The position numbers and the translations under genes are program-made. The notes beneath the pieces were generated by a model. That model worked only from the letters and a program-made list of their open reading frames with translations, was not told the DNA's origin and made no database searches. Below, piece by piece: positions 1-12,159 of a stretch of DNA of 64,000 nt (position 1 is its first letter; every line of letters begins with the position of its first letter). The stretch comes from Gnetum montanum (taxonomy: Eukaryota > Streptophyta > Gnetopsida > Gnetales > Gnetaceae). Location: contig MNCI01004886.1 of the NCBI GenBank assembly GCA_015680685.1, positions 63,210 through 127,209 on the forward strand, in the 5' to 3' direction.

Positions 1-289
1 CGTACAATTACAATCATCACACTGTGGGCATGCACTGGGGAAAGGGTTGAGATGAACTAAAAAATGACAAAAAGACTCTACTCTAACACTAACTTACTCT
101 AAAACTTACTGCCTCTTCCTATGCACCCAAATGTGTATTTATAGGCTCACACAAGAGTCACGATATCGTGTATCCAATATCGTATCCAGGCTGCGATATC
201 AAGCATCCGATATCAGGGGTCTGATATCAGGACTCATCAGACCTGATATCTTGTACATGATATTAGGGCTCCGATATTAGGACTCATCA
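1..289 (-). mobile_element. Alpha-family LTR, terminal fragment cut by window edge
   Basis: The sequence matches the distal part of the alpha LTR as seen in the right LTR of alpha1 (55.9-56.14 kb), and ends in the family terminus ...gactcatca. It holds about eight GATATC/GATATT-type motifs. The terminal segment is tandemly duplicated, so 'ggactcatca' occurs twice (near 230 and 280). On the plus strand the LTR reads backwards, so its sense strand is minus. Whether it is a solo LTR or part of a longer element cannot be told. Confidence 0.8.
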
Positions 290-1929
290 ATGACCCTATA
301 TCTAGGGAACGTTGCACCAGTCAAGCATTGCCTAGCTTAACAAGTAGAAAGAAAACAAGAATAATAGTTGGTGTGAATGTCTTGAATGCCATGTTTTTGC
401 ATCACATTATTTAACTATGAAGTAAAACTTGGATTACGAGGAAAATTATCTAAAATTTGAATGAACACATATCGTGATGTAAAATTAGCTACTAGTGACT
501 TGTATGCATCATTAGGGGAAACAAAATTAGGTGTCTTAATTACATCAATATAGCTAGTAGAAGACATATCAAATTTTTGTACACCAGTTTATAAATCTGC
601 ATTCTCAAAACTAACGCAAATTTTTGCATCAATAGAAAAAGTAGAAATTTTGGCATTAATTGAAAAAATTAGAGGTAATTTAAAATCTCCCTTAGGAGAA
701 TTGTAGAGAGATCAAATCTGCTAGAGAAAAATCAAAGAGAGAAAAATTGGGTCCCTAATTAATGCTATGATTATTCTTATCAAATGAATAAATAATGTAG
801 GAATTAGAATGTACAACAAATGATGGTAACTTTAATGGTTTTTCATTACATTATACATTATTAGCTAATCCTACTTTTGTCCAGAAATTAATTGTGGGCA
901 TCACTCTTGCATTTTCCCATGACAACAATGAGTGCTAAAAATTCTTTTTGTCATCTTTAGTAATTATGAATTCAAGCTAACTATATAGAAAGAGGTCTCT
1001 ACATCTTCAATAACATTCTTAAATTATGCATGTGAACTCTTTTTTGGATGTCATGCAAATGCATATTTTTCAAAACCACATAATCCATTAATGATTAGTA
1101 AAAGATTCATTCTAGTGGAGAAAAAGTCATAATTCACATTAGATGCTTTACCTCATTGAATTGATGAAGAGGCTTAATGTATTATCCACTCCAGAATTAC
1201 AATTAAAAATTTGATTACATTTCCATAGGTTTTACATGGTGATTTCATCTATTATATATGCAAATGAATCAATGTTGTTTCATTTCATTAAAACTTTCAT
1301 ATTCCATTTAACTAATGGGATTTTCATTCTCTCGTGGACTTTGTCACTACTATATCCTCCACGGTTGATTAGAATAATGTTTCATGTTCTTCTCTTGACT
1401 CATCTATTCTTTGATGTAAGGGATCATTCATTCTCACTTAAGCCTTCTAGTTAGGAGTGTGTCACTTCTCATGATATTCTTACGACATGGTTGCCATCCT
1501 TCACTAGAAGTTTTCCATCATTTAAATTATGATAATTCATATTTAGTCTAGCACATCGACGTTGATGCGTTGATGTAGAAACAATAAATGCCTATATAAA
1601 TGCATGCACCCATTATATTTATAATACCATTTTGTTGATAGCCTTAATGAAACTTTGTTAGTTTTTCACCATAAAATATAGAATAGTCAATGAGTGTATG
1701 CAATGTGGTTTGAAGTGATTATTCAAAATCTTTATTCAAGTGCTATGTGCTTGCACACATTGCATGAACAACAATAAATATCAAGATTGTTTCACTTCAT
1801 TGCAACACTTTGACTTAGCTTAAATTTACATTCAAGTCAACTTATTTTGAATGCACTTCAACTTAATGGTTATTTTTTGGAGCTAGTAATTAGTATTTTA
1901 TGATTCAATGGATCTGATTTATAAATTGA
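290..1929. other. AT-rich filler, nothing recognised
   Basis: Strongly AT-rich, CpG-poor DNA. The longest open frame (1236-1454, 72 codons) has hydrophobic, low-information content and no motif I recognise. Parts may be the decayed N-terminal end of the Penelope-like element that follows. Confidence 0.5.
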
Positions 1930-3215
1930 ATTTAAATAGTAATATATGCTCTTTTATTAAGCTTTATTTAGAACCATCTATTTCAATATAATAATGAATT
2001 TTATGAACAAACAAAAGGTTTTGGTATGAGTTCATCTTTGACTCCTTTGATTGCTAATTTATACATGGAAAATTTTGAACAACTTGTTGCTAATTATTTT
2101 GCTCTGAAACATAAACATTGCATAAGATATGTAGATGATACTAATGTTTGTTGGTGTCATGGTTTAGAAAATCTTCAAGATTTTCATAAACATCTTAATT
2201 AGATAGATTTCAACATCCACTTTACTATGGAAATAGAAAAGAAGAATTCATTTTCTTTCTTAGATTTTGGCTGAGATGCTAACTACTAAACTCGTCCACG
2301 ATAGTTCTTCTTGGTCATGGTAAAATAATTTTATTGTCATAATGGTAAGGAAAAGCTTTCTTGGTCATGTCTTTTTTTTTTCTCTCATCATAATAGTTAA
2401 AGATGAGCTTTATGTTCGAGAGGCTACCTACTAGTTTACTAGACTTTGCCATAGTAAATAAATAATTATTATCATAATGCTGGAATAAGAAATGTACATT
2501 TTTTCATGGGAATTATTATTTTGGTAGGGAGTTTTGCCAAGAGGCCAACTACTTTGAAATCTAGACTTTGTCCTTTGAAAATCAATTTTTAGTGAATCAA
2601 TTTAAGGTTTTTTAATTTGAAAAATATAAAAAAATCTCTTAGCTAAATAATAAACATGTATCATAAATACATAGCTAAAATAGTGTTAACATAGTATAAA
2701 AGAAAGACTCGAATAATAAATTTAGAATATCTTGCGATGTCTTTAGAAAAGAGACAAATATTGATTGATATTTAGATGGTCTTTCTAATCACTCCTTTAG
2801 TGGAAAAAAAAAGACAAAAAAAAAACTCTCCAACCTTTTCTCCTTAATGATCAAAGCTTTCAACATTTCTAACACAACTTTTTTCTATAAATAGGCTAAT
2901 CATTTGAATACTATCTTTAAACTTAATGACTTGGATTAAAAAGCCTATTACTAAAGCATGAATAAAATCGAAGTATTCTTGGCTAAATAAAATTGATGTT
3001 TCTTATGATATAAATATGGACTTAGAAAATTTAGATAATAATAATTCTTTTTCAAAAAAAAAAAAAAAACTCATTAGCATTCCCTACATCAAAGGTATTT
3101 CTAAGAAAATAGCTTGAGTTTTTTTTTTTAAAAAAAAACATGATGTTATCATTATCTTTAAACCCTATAATAAAATCTCTAACTTTTTTTATAGTACACT
3201 ATAATAGATTTTCAA
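1930..3215 (+). pseudogene. Penelope-like retroelement RT and linker relic
   Basis: A decayed reverse transcriptase of the Penelope-like (PLE) class, which copies RNA using an RT related to telomerase and normally carries a GIY-YIG endonuclease. Conceptual translation from about 1950 gives an FQYNNEFYEQ-like segment, then GMSSSLTPLIANLYME (RT motif 4), then the catalytic block IRYVDDTNV near 2128-2154, then FTMEIEKKNSFSFLDF near 2221-2270. After an interruption it resumes at about 2736 with a VFRK..T..D-YLDGLSNHS segment, a region resembling the PLE thumb/connector (2840-2970), and a linker IPYIKGISKKIA...FKPYNKIS near 3078-3185. No GIY-YIG domain is visible. Stops and at least one frameshift make it dead. 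PLEs are known from conifers, which supports a gymnosperm source. Confidence 0.75.
2276..2735. other. Insertion interrupting the Penelope-like relic
   Basis: About 460 bp with no PLE-like coding potential separate the LDF end of the RT core from the resuming VFRK-like segment, which would be nearly adjacent in an intact element. The stretch is AT-rich and the phrase 'tcttggtcatg' occurs twice (near 2309 and 2360). No terminal repeats were recognised, so its class is unknown. Confidence 0.45.
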
Positions 3216-4149
3216 AGTCACCTATATATATATATATGCGAAGTACAAAAAGGAAAGGCCTAATAGTTTTGGGGATGTTTTTCAAGTTTTCATCCTTACA
3301 ACCAATTTTGAAAAACCTCCTCTCTGGGGTAGGAAATTGAACATTCCATGAAAATATTAACATTAGGTGGAGGGGGAGAAGGCACCTACCTTGTTAATAG
3401 AATCAATATTATCAAAAAATATTATCTTCATATCTTTACCAATACCTACAAACGAATTATTAGTAGTTAAAATATCTTGAACATGTTGTCCATTCTAAAC
3501 ATTTGGCAAGTAATTGCCAATAGATAGATTTCCTTGGTGTTTTTAATTATGAAGAACCATTTGAAAATCATCTAAATAAACAACAAGTTTATGTGAGATC
3601 TTAGGAACAAATATTTGTTTTCCTTCAGTCATTAAAGAATTCTTTAAAATTGATTTAACTAAAACCTTCCTCAAAAGTACATTTTCTACTTTGGCATATC
3701 TAATGTTTTTCAATGGATCATATGTTTTTTCTATGGATCTAATGTTTCTTCAACGAATTATTTTTTTAGTGGATGTGATATTTCTCTAGCTAATCTATTT
3801 AGAATTACATGTAATGCTACCATATTTAGTAGGTGATCCTTCAAGAAGATCCACCGCTTCTTTGCTATTTTACAAGTTACCTAATGATTTATATGAATTT
3901 ATTACTTAAGAGATTTATGGAAGGTATGTTTTCATGCAAATTCTAGGCTATTTACCTTGTTCCTCAAGTTTTTTGAGTTCTTTAAAAATGGTTTGGGAAG
4001 ATCAAGGATTGGATGCTATGTTATTTGCTAAACACATTTTTGTTAGTAGAATTTGTTGATCTAGCAATAGTTTCTAAGGTACTTGATATATGTGTTTTCA
4101 ATCATTGTCATGTTTTATTAAGTATTTGAAAGTAGATTTCCTCTTTTAA
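3216..4149. other. AT-rich filler, nothing recognised
   Basis: No feature is supportable. A GIY-YIG endonuclease would be expected here if the PLE were complete, but I cannot find it. Confidence 0.45.
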
Positions 4150-4154
4150 TCTAG

Positions 4155-5010
4155 GGATGAGTGGCAAGGTACCCCTACACTCAACCGTACGAATACAAGC
4201 GTTCCATGCATGATCCGGTCAAACTTTGTAGACGGGCTAGTTATGGTATTTAGATATTTGTGGTATCTAGATAGTTCACTGTCTTCCCACCTGGACTAGT
4301 ATTTGCTTTGTCACATATGGTTTAGCTTAGAGTGAGGTGTATGATGTGTTCCTAAACTAATGCTACTCTTGGAGGTGATGGAAAATAATCTTAGCTAAGC
4401 TAGGAGGAAAAGGGGGAGAGAGCTATACTAAGAGGAGATAGGGAGAGAGAATCTAAGCTAGCCTAAGTGCGATGAGCATCCATTCCTTAATCATCCATAC
4501 ACATCTCAGACCCCATGCACAACTACCACTGGGATTACCAAGCGCATGGCCCAAGTACGCTACTAGGATACCAAGTAGTTACATGTAGATGCTCATAATC
4601 AAGTTGTACTCATTCCACATTTAATGATGATAATAATTAAGTAATTAAACTAGGTGAATGTTGCAATGATGAAGTAATATCAATCTTTATTTCCAGTCAT
4701 GTGCATGTCCAAGTACATCACACTTGAATAAAGGATGCCATACAATTACAATCATCACATTGTGGGCATGCACTAGGAGAAAGGGTTGAGAGGAACTAAA
4801 AAATGAACTAACTCCTATCTACTGATTGAAAAACTAACTATTTCAAAAATTAACTCCTCTCGTGCACCTACATTTGTATTTATAGGTTCACACAAGAGTC
4901 ACAATATCATGTATTTGATATCGTTATTTGGGCTATGATATCGCGTACCCGATGTCGTGGATCCAATATCGAGGGTCCGATATCGCAGCCTGATGAATCA
5001 TGATTCATCA
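4155..5010 (-). mobile_element. Solo LTR, alpha family
   Basis: An 856-bp LTR on the minus strand. On the plus strand it starts ggatgagtggcaaggtaccc and ends gattcatca, and it is flanked on both sides by tctag (4150-4154 and 5011-5015), a perfect 5-bp target duplication. There is no internal sequence, so it is the product of LTR-LTR recombination. About six GATATC-like motifs lie near its U3 end (4900-4990). The sense TATA box lies near 4880, read on the minus strand. Confidence 0.92.
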
Positions 5011-5052
5011 TCTAGCATCATTTGAATTTCAAAGGATTCCTTGTTTTGTTGA

Positions 5053-5448
5053 ACTGCCAAATCTTTCATTGATTTTTGAAAAATTTAAAAGGGATATTAT
5101 CTCTCAAATTGGACTAATTAAGCATTTTGAAACCCTAACTAGAGCTAGTGGTTTTCGTAAAATCTGATATATGATTAAGGTGGATCTTGATTTACTTAAG
5201 CAAGAAATTCTTGTGTGTGTTAGCAAAACTGATTATGTACAAAAGGTTTTTTATTGCAATCTTGCATTAATTTTTGAAAAAGTTAAAAAGGATATTGTCT
5301 CTCAAATTAGACTAATCAAGCATTTTGAAACCTTAGCTACAACTAGTGATTTTCATAGAATTTGATATATGATTGAGGTAGATCTAGATTCACTTAAGCA
5401 AGAGATTCTTGTGTGTGTTGGTAGAATTGATTGTGTGCAAAAGGTTGT
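5053..5448 (+). repeat. Two-copy 198-bp tandem duplication in LINE ORF1 relic
   Basis: Two units (about 5053-5250 and 5251-5448) align throughout, for example gatattatctctcaaattgg at 5093 against gatattgtctctcaaattag at 5291, exactly 198 bp apart (66 codons). Both carry the same in-frame TGA before TATATG, so duplication came after the ORF had died. Confidence 0.85.
5444..5448 (+). repeat. Target-site duplication of gamma1 (left)
   Basis: gttgt here and gttat at 29232-29236 flank gamma1, differing at one base. The coding frame of the interrupted LINE relic continues across the two sites. Confidence 0.75.
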
Positions 5449-6316
5449 TAATAAAATGATATTAGTCATCATATGCAATATTGTATCTACAATATCATAG
5501 CTTTTCTTACATCATCATAGATTTGATGTAGTGGATCTTGGTCATCACTATAATACCAATCCACCATCGCAATAGTGGAATAACTTTGCGCAACACTTAG
5601 CAAAATTCTTGCAATTTCTTTCCATGAGTTACACTTAGAGTTAGAGTTAGAAGTGAATGCCTGTAGTGTGGTAACTAAGAGTTGTATAATCTTTATTCAA
5701 GTGAATTTTATGGGCATAATTCATGATCGGCGATAAAGATCAAGATTATTTCTTACCATTGTAGCATCTCACTTAGTTTACTTTTATTATCCAATATCTT
5801 TACCTTAATTAAGTTCTTTACATTTTTAAGCACTTTACTTTTCTAATATCCATTAGTAAATCAAAATGAGTACGCTTGGTTTCAAGCATTAAGTGTAATC
5901 GTTTGGTAATCCAATGGTGTCTTTACTTAATTTGCTCAATAGTGAATTCACTTAGCAATCCCAATAATGGTTACATCAGCCCAAGGCATGTATGGCAAGC
6001 CAGGAATGAATGCTTATCATTGTAAGCTAGGATAGATCTGCATTTCTATTATCAACTAGATTTAAAATTTATTCTCATTTTCATTACAAAAACACTTGGG
6101 ATTAATTTGAGCCCACAACATCATGATATCATATACCTCACTGAGAGTTAGACCATACTACTTAAACTTTATAAACTCAATGTGAGAAGACAACAATCAC
6201 AAACCAACAATCAACCACTAGCATACTTACATTGTCCATCCACAAATTATGATTTGGTCACACGTGAATGCTCATAAGTTGTATTGTGGAGTTTTGGAAT
6301 ACTCAACAACTCATCA
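5449..6316 (+). repeat. 5' LTR of gamma1
   Basis: Aligns end to end with 28367-29231. Shared landmarks are a TATA-like ctataataccaa, cacttagagttagagttaga, tttattcaagtg, and a terminus near ggaatactcaacaactcatca. The many differences from the 3' LTR indicate an old insertion. Confidence 0.9.
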
Positions 6317-6337
6317 TCAACGTTGTTGTTGTGGATG
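6317..6337 (+). promoter_or_regulatory. Decayed primer-binding site of gamma1
   Basis: tcaacgttgttgttgtgga directly follows the 5' LTR. It can be read as the plant tRNA-Asp primer site TGGCGCCGTTGCCGGGGA after C-to-T and G-to-A decay. The match is weak by itself and is supported by position and by the clearer sites in beta2 and beta3. Confidence 0.45.
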
Positions 6338-6463
6338 TATCAATGTTTGCTAAGCAGTTGATTTTATAGAGTTCATTGTATTAAGAATTATAAATTCTAT
6401 CTTTTACACTTGAAACAAATCTTTTAACACATACACACACATTTAAAAGCATTGGAAACTTAG

Positions 6464-8862
6464 ATGGCTTCTACATTTAAGGAGAAATCGCCACTGACTA
6501 ATATAATTCATAAGAGTCATGATAGAGAATATAATGAAGAAGACTGAAGTATGCCCATGTAATTAAGAATCTCCTACGCTCACATTGATCTATATTTTCC
6601 TAATTTCAGATTTTTATTTCACTAGGATTAATAACTAAGGTGGAGAGATTTACAATGTAACATTATTTTGCCTCTCGAATGTTTTGCACCATCTATGCTA
6701 TGAGCAATCCTCGTAAGATCAAACCTTGTCCACATACAAGAAGGGTATCATATCACAAAGCACATAACTAGACCATATCAACCAATATAAGCTTAGGTAA
6801 TAAGGGATGTTGCTATGGAAACGAGACATGAGCTTGATAAAGGAAAGAGAGTACTACAAATGGTTTTCATATAGGAAAAGATGATGCCGTGTTTCACATA
6901 GAGAACTTCTATCAAACCCATGAATCTTAATTCAAACACTAGTTATCCGTATCAAAGATCCCTACAAAATAAAGTTGCATTTATTTCTTATAGAAACACC
7001 TAGAGGAGATAAGGAAGACTTCATATTAAGAAGGAATTCAAGGCCTATAACCTCCATTGAATCAACAAAGGATAAATTGAGGAGCCATAGAAGGAGAACT
7101 AGCTAACACTGTTCATCAACTTCTTCCCCTTCTACCTCTCACTCATCTTGAGAGTATGACACGAAAGAAAGAGGAATAAGAGATCATGATAGGAAAAGAT
7201 GAAGAGATCCTAAGAGACATGAGCATCGAAGAAGACATAAAGAGAGAGAATTAGGCATGAAGAGAGAGTGTGTTATGAGCATCAAAGGCGTCACCACTAA
7301 AATAGAGCCTATGAACCCAAAAACTACGAAGAACCCCTACTGGCCACTTGTAGCATGATTAATATTAGGGAAGCAGTGTATGTTCCTACCAAGCATGTGA
7401 GGGATAGTCACATCAAGTGACTATATATGAACAATCTAGGTGGATACAATGCAAATCCACAACACTATCTTCAAGCCTTCCATGATGTCTGTGTCCTTGA
7501 GAACGTAGAGAATGATTAGCAGAAATTGAAGTTTTTCCCTAGAACACTCATAAAGAAAGTAGAGAGCTAGTACAAGTCCTTAGAACCAAAATATATTAGA
7601 AGATAGAGTACCATGCTAGAGCTCTTTAATGAAAAATATTAGATTTATTCAAGAGTATCTAGTTTTTAGGAAACAAATTCAATGATGGAAGCAAGGGACA
7701 CAAGAATCCCTTGATGCAGCAATGTGCAGATATTATTGTCTACTACATAGGTGCCCAAGCCATGATTTTTCTCAAAAGAAACTATGACACATTATCAATG
7801 AGCTAAGGAACAAAACAAGAGAAACCCTTGGGGTAAATGCCCAAGGAAGGTTATCTGAAATGATGGCTCAACATATCCAAAGATTGATAGACCAATTGGC
7901 AAAGGAGGAAGGAGAATTAAAGAAAAGACAATTAACTGAAGAATACAATTGAGATCCCACAATGAGGAAAAAGGATGTGAAAATATGCAAAATACAAGAA
8001 GAAGAAACTTTGGAGGATATGATCGAAAAATCAATTAATGACATTACAACTAAGGTAGAGCTAATGTAGGATTCTGTGGATGAAAAATTTGCTATTGCAC
8101 TCAAGATAGTGGAGGAGAAGACTGAACAAGCCTTGAAAAAAAATAAAGAAAATAAGAAAATAAGAGACAATGAATAAGAAAACTATAGTAATAAAGGAAC
8201 AGTTGTTGTAGTTATAGAATTAACAAACTTCAGTTCGGAAGACAATGAAGGATGCAAAGTGTGCCAATATGAACATCCTAAGGGATGTTTTCCTATTATG
8301 ATCCATTTGCAAGAGTCTGGGGCATATACACTTAATCCAAGATTTTTCAAGAAACTGATGCCAAGATGATTACCTTATCCACAAGGTAACTTCTGACAAC
8401 CTTACCAACCATTATATTATCCAAGTTAAGCCTATCCTCAACCACAAGAACAATACCAGCAACAATGGCAACTATCACAATTGGGGGGAATGCTCCCAGA
8501 AGGGTAGCAATATCCATATAGGCAACTGGATCCTTATGGATATTATGTTCAATGTCGAATCTCTCTAAGGAATGCTTTGGTCCACACCTCTTCTCATTAC
8601 TATCCACCAGAATATCATAGACCCACTACTTTGTGAATAAATCCAAATTCTTATGTATCCCAACTAACAACTAGTTCTTGACTACAAACTCCTAACTCTC
8701 TACCACTAATGCTGCCACTAGTCATGCAACAAGAGCTACCAACACAATTGCAATAAAAGAGTTCTACCAAGGTAATTAATACATAAGAGGATGTGATGGT
8801 AAATAAAACCAGATTTAGGAAATGTCCATTTTTCAAATGAAGTCTAGAAAAGGTTCAAAGGA
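6464..8862 (+). pseudogene. Gamma1 gag, degenerate
   Basis: Gag forms the virus-like particle that packages element RNA. A likely start is the ATG at 6464 (MASTFKEKSPLTN). The Retrotrans_gag core is readable in pieces between about 7320 and 7930: NPQHYLQAFHDVCVLENVEN, then LKFFPRTLIKK, then a LELFNEKY segment. A zinc knuckle GCKVCQYEHPKGC lies near 8250-8290, with spacing CX2CX3HX3C. A Gln/Pro/Tyr-rich tail follows. Numerous stops and frameshifts destroy the frame, and no piece is likely to be expressed. Confidence 0.75.
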
Positions 8863-9013
8863 TGGGAACTTCACCTACATCCACGCCATTGATACATATT
8901 CCTTAATGGAACACTATGCCTCTGAATTCTACATATTAGAACTTGACCACCATCATGCTCACTCAAATAGTCACACACTAGATTAAAGCAAGAGCACTTA
9001 TAAGAAGAGAATA

Positions 9014-9530
9014 GATCCTAGAAGTCCCTTAATGTATCCACAAATCATAGGAAATAAACCATGCAAGGCTCTACTAGATTTTAGATCAAGAGTAAATGTA
9101 ATTTTACAAGATATGTATAAAGCTTGGAATCTTCCTCAATTAAAGAAAATCAACATCCAACTAGACCTTGCAGATCAATTAATTGTCATCCCACTTGGGC
9201 AGGTGGAAGAAATCATCACCACCATAAGTGGCTAGTCCTATCTTGCTGATTTCTTAGTTATACAAGTGGGGAAAAACAAAAGAGAATTTCTAATAATTAT
9301 GGAAAGGGCATGGCTTAGCATTGTGGATGATAAGCTAGGAATTAAAGACTTATCCTTGGAAATTTTCAAAAAAGATGAAGCTAGAAATATACAGAGATGC
9401 AAAGTTCCATATATTGCATACAATGATAATGGGTGCAATTGTGTGAAAAAAATTTGGGCCATAAAACAAGACACAAATACAACATGCAATCGATGTATGG
9501 AGGACATGTGTATGTAAAAATGCCTATATG
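9014..9530 (+). pseudogene. Gamma1 aspartic protease (retropepsin), degenerate
   Basis: Retropepsin cleaves the Gag-Pol polyprotein. The frame 9032-9235 carries KPCKALLDFRSRVNV, the equivalent of the ALLDLGASVN active-site block of Athila/Tat proteases, with the catalytic Asp kept but the following Gly changed. After a stop near 9233 it continues in the frame 9266-9517 with LIIMERAWLSIVDDKLGI, matching the GRAWL block of the beta elements, and a Cys-rich CNRCMEDMC tail. Confidence 0.75.
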
Positions 9531-9724
9531 TAGCAGCCACATGATAAGAAGGCACCCAATGGCTAATTATTGAAAAAGAAACAAACTTGGATATATGCAT
9601 GAAATCATTAAATAAAATCACAAGTGCTTGCATTGCAGAAATTGATAAGTTAGAACAAATTAGAAGGAAACATCCCTATGAATAATCACATCAAGAAGAA
9701 GATATTAAATGAGGACAATTAGAG

Positions 9725-10570
9725 ATGCAAGAAAAGTATGAACCAAAACCTTTAGAACTAAAGGCCCTACTAGAAGAATTAGAATATGCTTTTCTCAATA
9801 ACAAAAAATTGGTAATTATTAATGTCAATCTTGATAAAGAACAAAAGAGGAAGTTATTGGAAGTGGTAAACAAATGGGTTAGTACCTTAGTCATTCTACT
9901 AAAGAAAGGTGGAAATGAATGGTTTCTATTGATTTCAGATTGTTAAACATGGCAATATTCAAGGATAATTTCTCTCTACCATTTGTTAACCAAATTGTGG
10001 ACACTATAGTAGGACACTAGTATTACAACTTTCTAGATGGATATAGTGGGTACAATCAAATTTGTATTACACTAGAAGACTAAGAAAAGACCACATTCAC
10101 CAATTCATGGGGGACATTTGCATACAAGAAAATGCCCTTTGACTTGTACTACATTTTAGAGACTTGTACTCATCATCCTCGAGAAGAAAATTGGCAATGG
10201 AATTGAAGTCTTTATAGATGAATTCTCCACATATGAGCCACATTTTAAACAAGCCTTGGACCGTTTATAGTAGGTACTAAAAATATGTGTGGAAACTAAT
10301 CTAAAATCAATTGGTAGAAAAGTCATTTAATGGTTCAAGGGGGAATATTTTTGGGGCATAGAGTATCTAACAAGGGAATAAAGGTAGATCCTAAAAAGAT
10401 CAGTGTCATTCAAAACATCATCTAGTTGCCACAAACCATTAAAGATGTTAGATCATTTCTTGGACACACCGGATATTATAGAAGATTTATAGAAAATTTC
10501 TCAAAGATTGCAAAAATGCTAGTAGAACTCAGAAAAAAAGAAGCACCATTCCAATGGACATAGCTATGTG
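9725..10570 (+). pseudogene. Gamma1 reverse transcriptase, degenerate
   Basis: The open piece 9725-9946 carries PLELKALLEELEYAFLNNKK and a DKEQKRKLLEVVNKWV segment, the usual lead-in to RT in Athila/Tat pol. Beyond it, out-of-frame pieces read FLDGYSGYNQI (motif A, 10031-10063), EKTTFTNSWGTFAYKKMPF (about 10086-10140), and VRSFLGHTGYYRRFIENFSKIA (about 10450-10515) at the RT-RNase H junction. The DD catalytic box region is damaged. Confidence 0.8.
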
Positions 10571-10599
10571 AGAAGGAATCCAAGACATTAAAATAGAAA

Positions 10600-11025
10600 C
10601 TTATCAAAATACCAATCATTTGAGCTCCAAATTAGTCCAAACCCTTTCACATTATGATAGATGCTTTAAACTACATATTGGGAGCAATACTCACTCAACT
10701 GGGTGATCAAAGATGACCCTATTACATACATTGCACTAGTTGAAGCATCACTAGGACACAACTTAATGACAACACTACATAAAAGGAGCTTATGGCTGTG
10801 ATGTATGCACTTGAGAAATTTCTACATTATGTGCTCGTGTATTCTATTTATGTCCACATAAATCATGGTGCTATCAGATTTTTATGAATAAACCAACAAT
10901 CAGTCCAAGGGTGGTAAGATGACTTGTGATATTACAAGAGTTTGACATAACCATGATAAATAAAAAGGAAGCCAAAAATGTGGTAGCTAATCACCTGTCA
11001 AGACTAAGATGGAAACCGTAAGGTA
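10600..11025 (+). pseudogene. Gamma1 RNase H, degenerate
   Basis: Translated pieces include IMIDALNYILGAILTQ (near 10650), an Asp-containing first strand of the Ty3-type RNase H, and PRVVRWLVILQEFDITMINKKE followed by NVVANHLSRL (near 10900-11010), the typical C-terminal end of the domain. The frame is broken several times between them. Confidence 0.75.
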
Positions 11026-11139
11026 ATGATGAACCACTATTAGACAAATTCCCTGATGAAAACTTTTTTACAAATCTATTTTCAAAAATAACAATGGCTA
11101 CAACCTTAATATAGAAATTGTGGATCTCTAATTATGTGA

Positions 11140-12150
11140 CTTATCTCACTACACAAAAGCTTCCTATTGAGTGGGATAAGAAACAAAAGGACTAGTTCCT
11201 CCACCGAGCCAAACAGTATATGGAAATCAATGGGAACCTTTATAAAATTTGTATTGACAGGATAATTAGATGGTGTGTTCCTAAAGAAGACTAGTAAAGA
11301 GCCTTACAAGATGCACATGAAGGACCATGTGGTGGTCACTATGGAGGACAAAGAACAACACTCAAATTGATGATGGCAAGCTACTTTTGGCCTACCATAT
11401 TTAGAGATGCACACTGATTTGTCCAATCTTGTGAGAGGTGTCAATGTGATGGAGGACTAACAACCATAAATGAAGGTCCACAATAATGGATGCAGCCATT
11501 GATTGGAGCATTATAATATTTGGAAAATTGATTTCATGGGATCCATGACGCTAATGTCTAATGGGAAATTGTATATTATAATGACTATTGATTATTGAAC
11601 CAAGTGGGAAGAAGCAACTCTAGTCAAGAATTTTACAACCATCATAGCTACTAAATTCTTCCAATAACATGTGGTGAATCGGTTTAGAATACCCAAAATA
11701 TTGATATATGATAATGGAACTCACTTCACTGGAGCTACATTTAAGAAGCTAATGCAACGCCTTAGGGTCAATCATAAATTAACTACACCATATCACCCCT
11801 AAGCAAATGGTCAGGCAAAAGTAACCAACAAAGAACTGACAAGAATATTAACTTGAACTATTAATCGATTTAGAAAGTATTGGAGCACTACATTGAATGA
11901 CACTCTATGGGCATATAGATCTATGTGGAAACTTCCTATTGGGTATTTTCCCTATGAACTAGTTTACAAAAAACTTCCTACATTACCAATCCAAGTAAAG
12001 CTACAAACCTTAGCCACTACCAGTGTACTTGACCTTGACTTAAACTTAGCTTAAAGGGAACTCCTCATGAATCTTAACCTTTTAGATGAAAAATGGCTTA
12101 TAGCTTTTATGAGTAATGAAGTTCATATGATGTGGAATTGGTTATCAGGT
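11140..12150 (+). pseudogene. Gamma1 integrase, degenerate
   Basis: The HHCC zinc region is seen as HEGPCGGHYGG and CERCQ (11310-11450). The catalytic core is in pieces: a TIDY.TKWEEA block near 11585, IYDNGTHF near 11707-11730, and KVTNKELTRIL near 11819-11850, giving the D,D,E residues. A LWAYRSMWKLPIGYFPYELVY segment near 11910-11970 follows. Several stops are present. No chromodomain was recognised, which fits Athila/Tat rather than chromoviruses. Confidence 0.8.
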
Positions 12151-12159
12151 ATGTTTAAC

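Larger units (their letters stand above)
5016..5448 (+). pseudogene. LINE ORF1-like relic (5' part)
   Basis: Conceptual translation gives ELPNLSLIFEKFKRDI...QIG.., then MIKVDLDLLKQEILVCV and DYVQKVFY, the pattern of plant LINE ORF1 / DUF4283-zinc-knuckle proteins that bind element RNA. The frame contains TGA stops at two equivalent places. It continues across the gamma1 insertion at 29232, where an IYSNLPKSCYYC segment (zinc-knuckle start) follows directly. The relic is therefore the pre-insertion host sequence of the large nest. Confidence 0.6.

Noticed and set aside
9725-12150. Endogenous caulimovirid (pararetrovirus) origin of the pol region
   Set aside because: RT and RNase H are followed by an integrase with HHCC and D,D,E pieces, and the element has LTRs, PBS and target duplications, so it is Ty3/gypsy.
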